Of a stretch of 64,000 bases of DNA, positions 59,184 through 64,000 are shown in pieces. The position numbers were made by a program, and so were the translations under genes. Numbering within the stretch: the first letter of the stretch is position 1; each line of letters starts with the position of its first letter. Under the pieces are notes generated by a model. That model had not been told where the DNA came from and searched no databases. It saw only the letters and a list, made by a program, of their open reading frames with translations. The stretch is from Cephalotus follicularis (Eukaryota; Streptophyta; Magnoliopsida; Oxalidales; Cephalotaceae): assembly GCA_001972305.1 (NCBI GenBank), contig BDDD01002045.1, positions 126,654-190,653 of the forward strand, given 5' to 3'.

Positions 59184-61040
59184 GTATGGCTTTCCCCTAC
59201 CTCTGGTTTCAAGTTAGAAACCGAAAGTCCACTTCTTTTAGTATTCCACGAAGTCACAGCAGCCTCTCTAGGTCCGTCCCGTAGCTGCACCAGTGGTTCC
59301 AAGGTCCAAGCTCCAAGCTCAACAATGGTGGAACGCACACACTGTTTTATCCCTTCTCTCTCTTCTGGCGTTTATAAAACGAGAGAGATAAGTGGGGAGG
59401 GTGGTTCTTATACAGATTGCTCCCTCCCGACATTCTCCTCCTGGCATTCGATGGCCATGTTCATACTCTCTCCCACCTACCTTCTTTCTGCATTTCTTTT
59501 GCATTCTTTAACCATCTCTCCTTTGCAGGTAGTAGGTGAGGATGGTGAGTCCCTTGCATGTGCCATGTGAGAGGCCTGTCTTGGCATTCCTGGCAACCCA
59601 CCAGCAGGATCAACACATCACCAAGCACTTGCAGAGGCACCTGTAAAGCCCCCCATAAAAATCCACTCGCACGTTACTTCTGCCAGCGAAGAACGTGGTA
59701 GCCATTCTTACAAAGGCGTCGACGTCTTTTACTTAGACGTCGATGTCTTTTCTCCTTTTGTAAGAAGGTGTCGATGCTTTCCCTTCAAGTCGACGTGCAT
59801 GCCACGCATCCACACGTATCTCAAACCCCAAAGGCGTCGATGTCTTTCCAAAACGCGTCGATGTCTTTGTCCCAAAACAGTGCCGTTCCAAGCATCAACA
59901 TACTCATTCCATTTTCGAAGCCATAATTAGGGTTTGCATTCATCCTTTGAGCTCAAAACTCAACATTCTAGTTTAATGATTACATCATAAAGCGAAATGT
60001 TACATTCAGGAAAATACCGGGCATTACAGAACAGCCGACTATTTTGGATGACAGAACAACAGAAACTCTAACAATCCTATACAAAAACTTGTCAAAACTT
60101 GAATAATAATATACCAAAGGCCTATAAACATTTACACAAGACATTGTATGGCGTTTAGACAGTAGAAAAACATAGAATTAAGACGAACATGTGACCAGTG
60201 GCTAAACTTTATAAGGAGGGATGATTCCCAATCACATGCATACATATTTTATAGTCCAATTTTTCTGTCTATTACCATTAACAGCTATCAAAACCGGTAT
60301 GCAACATGTCTATGATACCTAAAACATGCTGACAGTTCCGTAGACCATGACAATACATAACATGACAGGAATCAAACTCTAACAGCCTATAAGAATATAA
60401 AACCAAATTTATAACAATGTAGCAAAACCATCACAGTAAAGAATAAATTAACTAACCTGTAATGGTGACCCACAACTGTTGTATTAACACAACGATTTTC
60501 TAGACTCAAAACCACTAATCAACAGGAAACCAAAAAGAAGGAACATATGGATTCAAAACTTGTCAAAGGAGTGCATAACTAAGACAAAACAATTAAGGGA
60601 CAGAATCATAAAATACTAACCTGATTTTGATGAAACAAACGTATGAAGAACACAACAGGTTCTTAGCTTTGCAAAAACGGCAGTAACCGTGTAAGTGAGG
60701 AGAGAATATCATAAAACCATGGCATTGGAATTATTTAAATAGAAAAAGGAGACCAAATCGGCTGGGATAAGGAAAGAAGAGATAATAATCTGATAGGATA
60801 AGGAAATAAGAGAGAATTTTGGGATTTGAGGGAGAAACCGTGTGAAATAGATAAGAGAGGGAGAGAGTTGCAGGAGAAATATGAAAGAGAAAAGAGAAAT
60901 TGGTTTAAAATAAAAGATTTGGTTTATAATAATTAAAAACTGATTTTTAAAATAAAATTAAGTAAAAAGAGGTGAAACAAAACTTGCTTATGCATATTCA
61001 TACTAAAATACCCAAGGGCCTAGGCTGGTATCAGTAAGTT

Positions 61041-63154
61041 TGTAATGACCAGAATTTTCATTAGAGATATTATTTATGGAAATATGATTTCTATTGCTGA
61101 GATTGTCAAATATTTCAAGGGACCCGTGATATGACCCTAACGCTTGGGGGGTCTTGTTGCCCCGACAGCGAGTAGGGGCTCGGAGATAGCGCCCCCGGAA
61201 TAAAATCAAAATTGGCTATTTTTTTTGGACCGAAAATTCTACTTCTTTAACCCATGAATAGCAACATAATAAGAAAACGTCAAATTCCTGGACAAATTCA
61301 CCTAAGCGCCGACGCTTTAAACTGCAGATCAATTGCCAAATCAAGTTTTTTGTGTTCTTGTGAGATAATTATATTGGATGATGGACACATGTTGGCCTAG
61401 GGAGTGAGGATACCATATGTTTTAGACAAGTGTCATGCATGGAGTTATGAGGAGGGACAAGTGTCACAAATGTGTAGGTTGAAATTAAGCACATGGGCAA
61501 CTCACCTTGCAAGGTGGCATGGTGACTCACCATGAAAGTTGCCCTCCAAGTCTCTCTCTCTTTGTATAAATGGGTGTAGTTTTAGTTGAGAAATGTTTTG
61601 TTTTCCACTAGTTTTGGAGAGGGGAATTTGGTGAAGAAAAGAAAGAAAAGAAATTGCATCAAAGAAAGGATTTCTACCCATTCTTCCTAAAACATAAATG
61701 CTCTATTTTAATTCTGGAATTATGAAGCAACTTCTTTTATTCATAACTTATTCATTTCTTGATGAAATCTTGAATGGTTGAATGTTTTTAAAACGTTAGG
61801 ATGTCTTATTTAACTGTTATTTTCTGTACATACCCGAATTCTATCGATTTCTTGACGAGAATCCATGTTTTAAATTACTACTCGGTACTGTTTCCTTATG
61901 TTTTAATTCTTAAATTATGCAACAACTTCTTTTATTCATAACTTATTCGTTTCTTGATAAAATTTTGAATGGTTGAATGTTTTGAAAACGTTAAGATGTC
62001 CTCTTTAATTATTATGCTTTGTATGTTCCCGAATTCTGTCGATTTCTTGACAAGAATCCAAGTTTTATTTTACTGCTCCTGTGTTGTTTTCCATATGGGA
62101 TCAGTGGCTTCAAAAATTCATAGCAACTTCGTTTCTTGGCCAAAAAGTATGAACCTGACCTTTCTGGAATCTTTGAAATGTCTACTTTAACTTTTATTTT
62201 TGAAGTTTTCTTTGTAAATGACTATGTATATACGAAAAATCAGTTTTAGAAATGTTGGACGATGTTGTTTTATGCTTTTTCAGAAAATGATTACTTCTAT
62301 ATGAAATGTCAATTTTAGAAATGTTATGCAAAGATGTTTTATAAATGCAATTGAGTTAATTACTCAAATGAAGAAAAAATGTGTATGATCTGTGAAATTA
62401 ATGTTATACGATGTTATTTATGAATGCTTTGAGCTGATTACTCAAAGTATTAAGAAATGTTTTATGAGAATGAACCACCCTTGGATTGCGATCCAAGGGG
62501 AATGAATCCGAGTTGGATTAATGTTATGGAGCGAGATGCTCACGGACATGCATGTGATGTAAGGATAGTAATCGGAGAGTGCACAATGCCCCGGTGAAGC
62601 GAAGTAAAAGGGTTCATTAAGTATTATGACTTCTAAATGTTATGAAAATGTTCTAGTTACGTGTTATAACTAGAAAATAAAATGTGATAAAGTATGTTCA
62701 CTATGAAAAACCTTACTGGGCTGTTTTAAGCTCTTTCATTGTAATGTTTTGTTTTCAAATATTATGTTTTCAGGAAATAATTGAATGAAGAATGCGAGCT
62801 TTAGAGGGAGCTCATAAGAAGGAGTCTTGAGAAAGAAAATGTGCTATGCAATAGTGTTTGCATAAATGGATTTTGGAATGTAATAGAATAACGATGTTTT
62901 CCGCTGTATAATGTTGATAAATGATGCTATGTAAATGTGTATGAACATTATGGTTTATGAGATCCTGTTATAAGATGACGATCTTTGAAGTTGGATTCAA
63001 AGTTATAGTATATGTTTGAAAAGTATGAGAATTTAATGATCTATGTTAGCATTAGATAAGAATGTTAAAGGATGTAACGGTTCTGCCCACGTAGCGCACT
63101 GACTCCTTGAGATTCGCTTTGAGCATTCAGCAAACTCGGATCGGGGGCGCTACA
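61041..63154 (+). mobile_element. Solo LTR X3, inserted in LTR Y3
   Basis: The 2,114-bp unit begins tgtaatgacc and ends gggggcgctaca. The flanks aagtt (61036-61040) and cagct (63155-63159) match at three of five bases, a decayed TSD. Removing it rejoins the Y LTR phrase (tatcagt-cagc...cata) seen in Y1 near 19100. It has a TATA-like tataaatg at 61565. Only one clear gcgccgacgcttt unit remains (about 61309), compared with about ten in X1. Confidence 0.88.
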
Positions 63155-64000
63155 CAGCTCATAACACAAAGACCCAAAACCAAGTAAACAGATTTCATAA
63201 CACAACATATTAAAAAGCCCAAAAACAAACAGATTAAAAGTCTGTAAAACATGCATACGAATAAACAGGGTATTACAAAAAGAATTAAAAGAGTTTTAAT
63301 TCGAAATGTCCGAGATAATATTTTTTATGTGATAATAAATATTAATCGGATAATTATGAGTGTCACAATTTAATCCTATGGCTAGCGTAATAGTGAACCC
63401 ATAGGGTCACACACAATACAGGTTGATATTTCTGACACCGTTACGAGAGAAAAATAATCAGTATAATTATTTTCTAATTATATTTAATGAGATTAAATAT
63501 TATTAATGCAATTAAGGAAAGAAAATAATCTAAAATGAAACAATTACTGTTTATGCTAAATGTGATTATTGCATAAAATAGCAGATTGAGACATTAGTGT
63601 TTAACGCGTTTTATCTAGCAATAAAACAAGTAAACGCGTCTTTGGAAATGTTGGACATTTTTTTTCCTATATCTCAGTGTTTTTTCTTTGGTTCTCTCAA
63701 GAACAAGAAAAACACAGTGAACAAGAGTTGCAAGACTTGAGAAGTCTGGTGTTGGAGATTAAGCTTGGTGTGGATGCCTTGGAGGCCTGCTGTTCTTGGA
63801 GGCTAGAACCCACAATCAACAAAGAAGGAGCCGCTCTGTTTTGTGAGTATATTCTGCCTGCTCTTTCTATTGTATCATATATGTTTTCTAATTGTATATA
63901 CATGCTCAATTGATCCTGGAATGAACTATATGGTGTTTGGTCATGAGATGATGACGATATTGTATTAGGATGCATGCCTCTAGATGTTGTTTTAATCACC

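Larger units (their letters stand above)
53195..60028 (-). mobile_element. Ty3/gypsy element e with preserved pol, both LTRs partly deleted
   Basis: The element begins tgtcacaccccg and ends ccgggcattaca, with TSD gaaca at 53190-53194 and 60029-60033. A gag end and most of pol (54933-58363) lie between two partial LTRs (53195-54932 and 58364-60028). They overlap in an 820-bp segment that differs at only about ten bases by eye, so it is much younger than C1 or G1. One deletion removed the chromodomain region, polypurine tract and the adjacent part of the 3' LTR. Another removed the gag start, primer site and the adjacent part of the 5' LTR. Confidence 0.88.
51555..63277 (-). mobile_element. LTR Y3, interrupted by element e and X3
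   Basis: The unit begins tgtaacacccccg and ends cagggtattaca, with TSD aaaag at 51550-51554 and 63278-63282. LTR parts are 51555-53194, 60034-61040 and 63155-63277, net about 2.77 kb, nearly equal to Y2. No Y-type internal region remains. The piece 60034-61035 holds the array remainder and purine-rich sequence equivalent to Y2. Confidence 0.9.
47045..64000 (+). mobile_element. Copia-like LTR 'h', interrupted by g and Y3, runs off the window
   Basis: Visible LTR parts are 47045-47230, 50767-51554 and 63283-64000, about 1.69 kb in total. It starts tgttagagataaag. Continuity across g and Y3 is proved by their TSDs (atgtg and aaaag) and by the reverse relative h' at 37620-39176. No coding sequence is reached. 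Whether it is a solo LTR or the first LTR of a full element cannot be seen. Confidence 0.7.

Noticed and set aside
63677..63999. Open frames at the right edge on both strands
   Set aside because: They fall in LTR h, whose relative h' shows no conserved reading frame here.

Overview
The window is intergenic DNA from a large, repeat-rich plant genome (an angiosperm, probably a eudicot). The evidence is stacked Ty1/copia and Ty3/gypsy LTR retrotransposons, a chromodomain at the end of a gypsy integrase, a SIRE/Maximus-type copia element with an env-like ORF, and a DUF4283-type LINE relic. I find no ordinary host gene, no tRNA or rRNA gene and no CRISPR array. Nearly everything is LTR-element DNA nested up to four levels deep. 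Many boundaries are fixed by TG...CA ends plus 5-bp target-site duplications (TSDs) read directly from the sequence.

Left half, 1-36810: an old copia element (C1, minus strand) is the outer shell. Its 3' LTR runs from before base 1 to 3433 and is split by solo LTR X1 (715-3419, TSD cccct). Its degraded pol and gag lie at 3449-7500. Its leader is split by a full-length chromodomain gypsy element G1 (7685-18224) and by LTR 'd' (18849-30983). LTR d contains LTR Y1 (18979-27972, TSD ttata), which in turn contains a doubly truncated SIRE-type copia element (about 20955-27463). The C1 primer-binding site is at 31518-31530. Its 5' LTR is 31533-36810, split by solo LTR Y2 (32088-34869, TSD tttat).

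Right half, 36811-64000: a DUF4283 LINE fragment (36821-37619) is followed by a reverse copy of a copia-like LTR (h', 37620-39176). Solo LTR A (39204-44713, TSD aagga) follows, containing solo LTR X2 (40124-42157, TSD tcttc). After an unassigned stretch with a degenerate minisatellite (44719-46248), LTR f starts at 46249. It is interrupted at 47045 by copia-like LTR h, which runs past the window end. LTR h contains solo LTR g (47231-50761, TSD atgtg) and LTR Y3 (51555-63277, TSD aaaag). Y3 contains gypsy element e (53195-60028, TSD gaaca), which still carries a fairly well preserved pol, and solo LTR X3 (61041-63154).

The most unusual signal is shared by families that should be unrelated. C1, the SIRE element, X, Y, d/e and A/g all carry clusters of short dyad-symmetric motifs centred on GTCGAC (forms such as AGCGTCGACGCT, AGTCGACTG and GACGTCGACGTC, with variants that look like CpG decay). 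In the SIRE element the motif also occurs in the pol-env spacer. No complete autonomous element is present: every pol has stops, frameshifts, deletions or changed catalytic residues, so the genes are relics rather than a working system.
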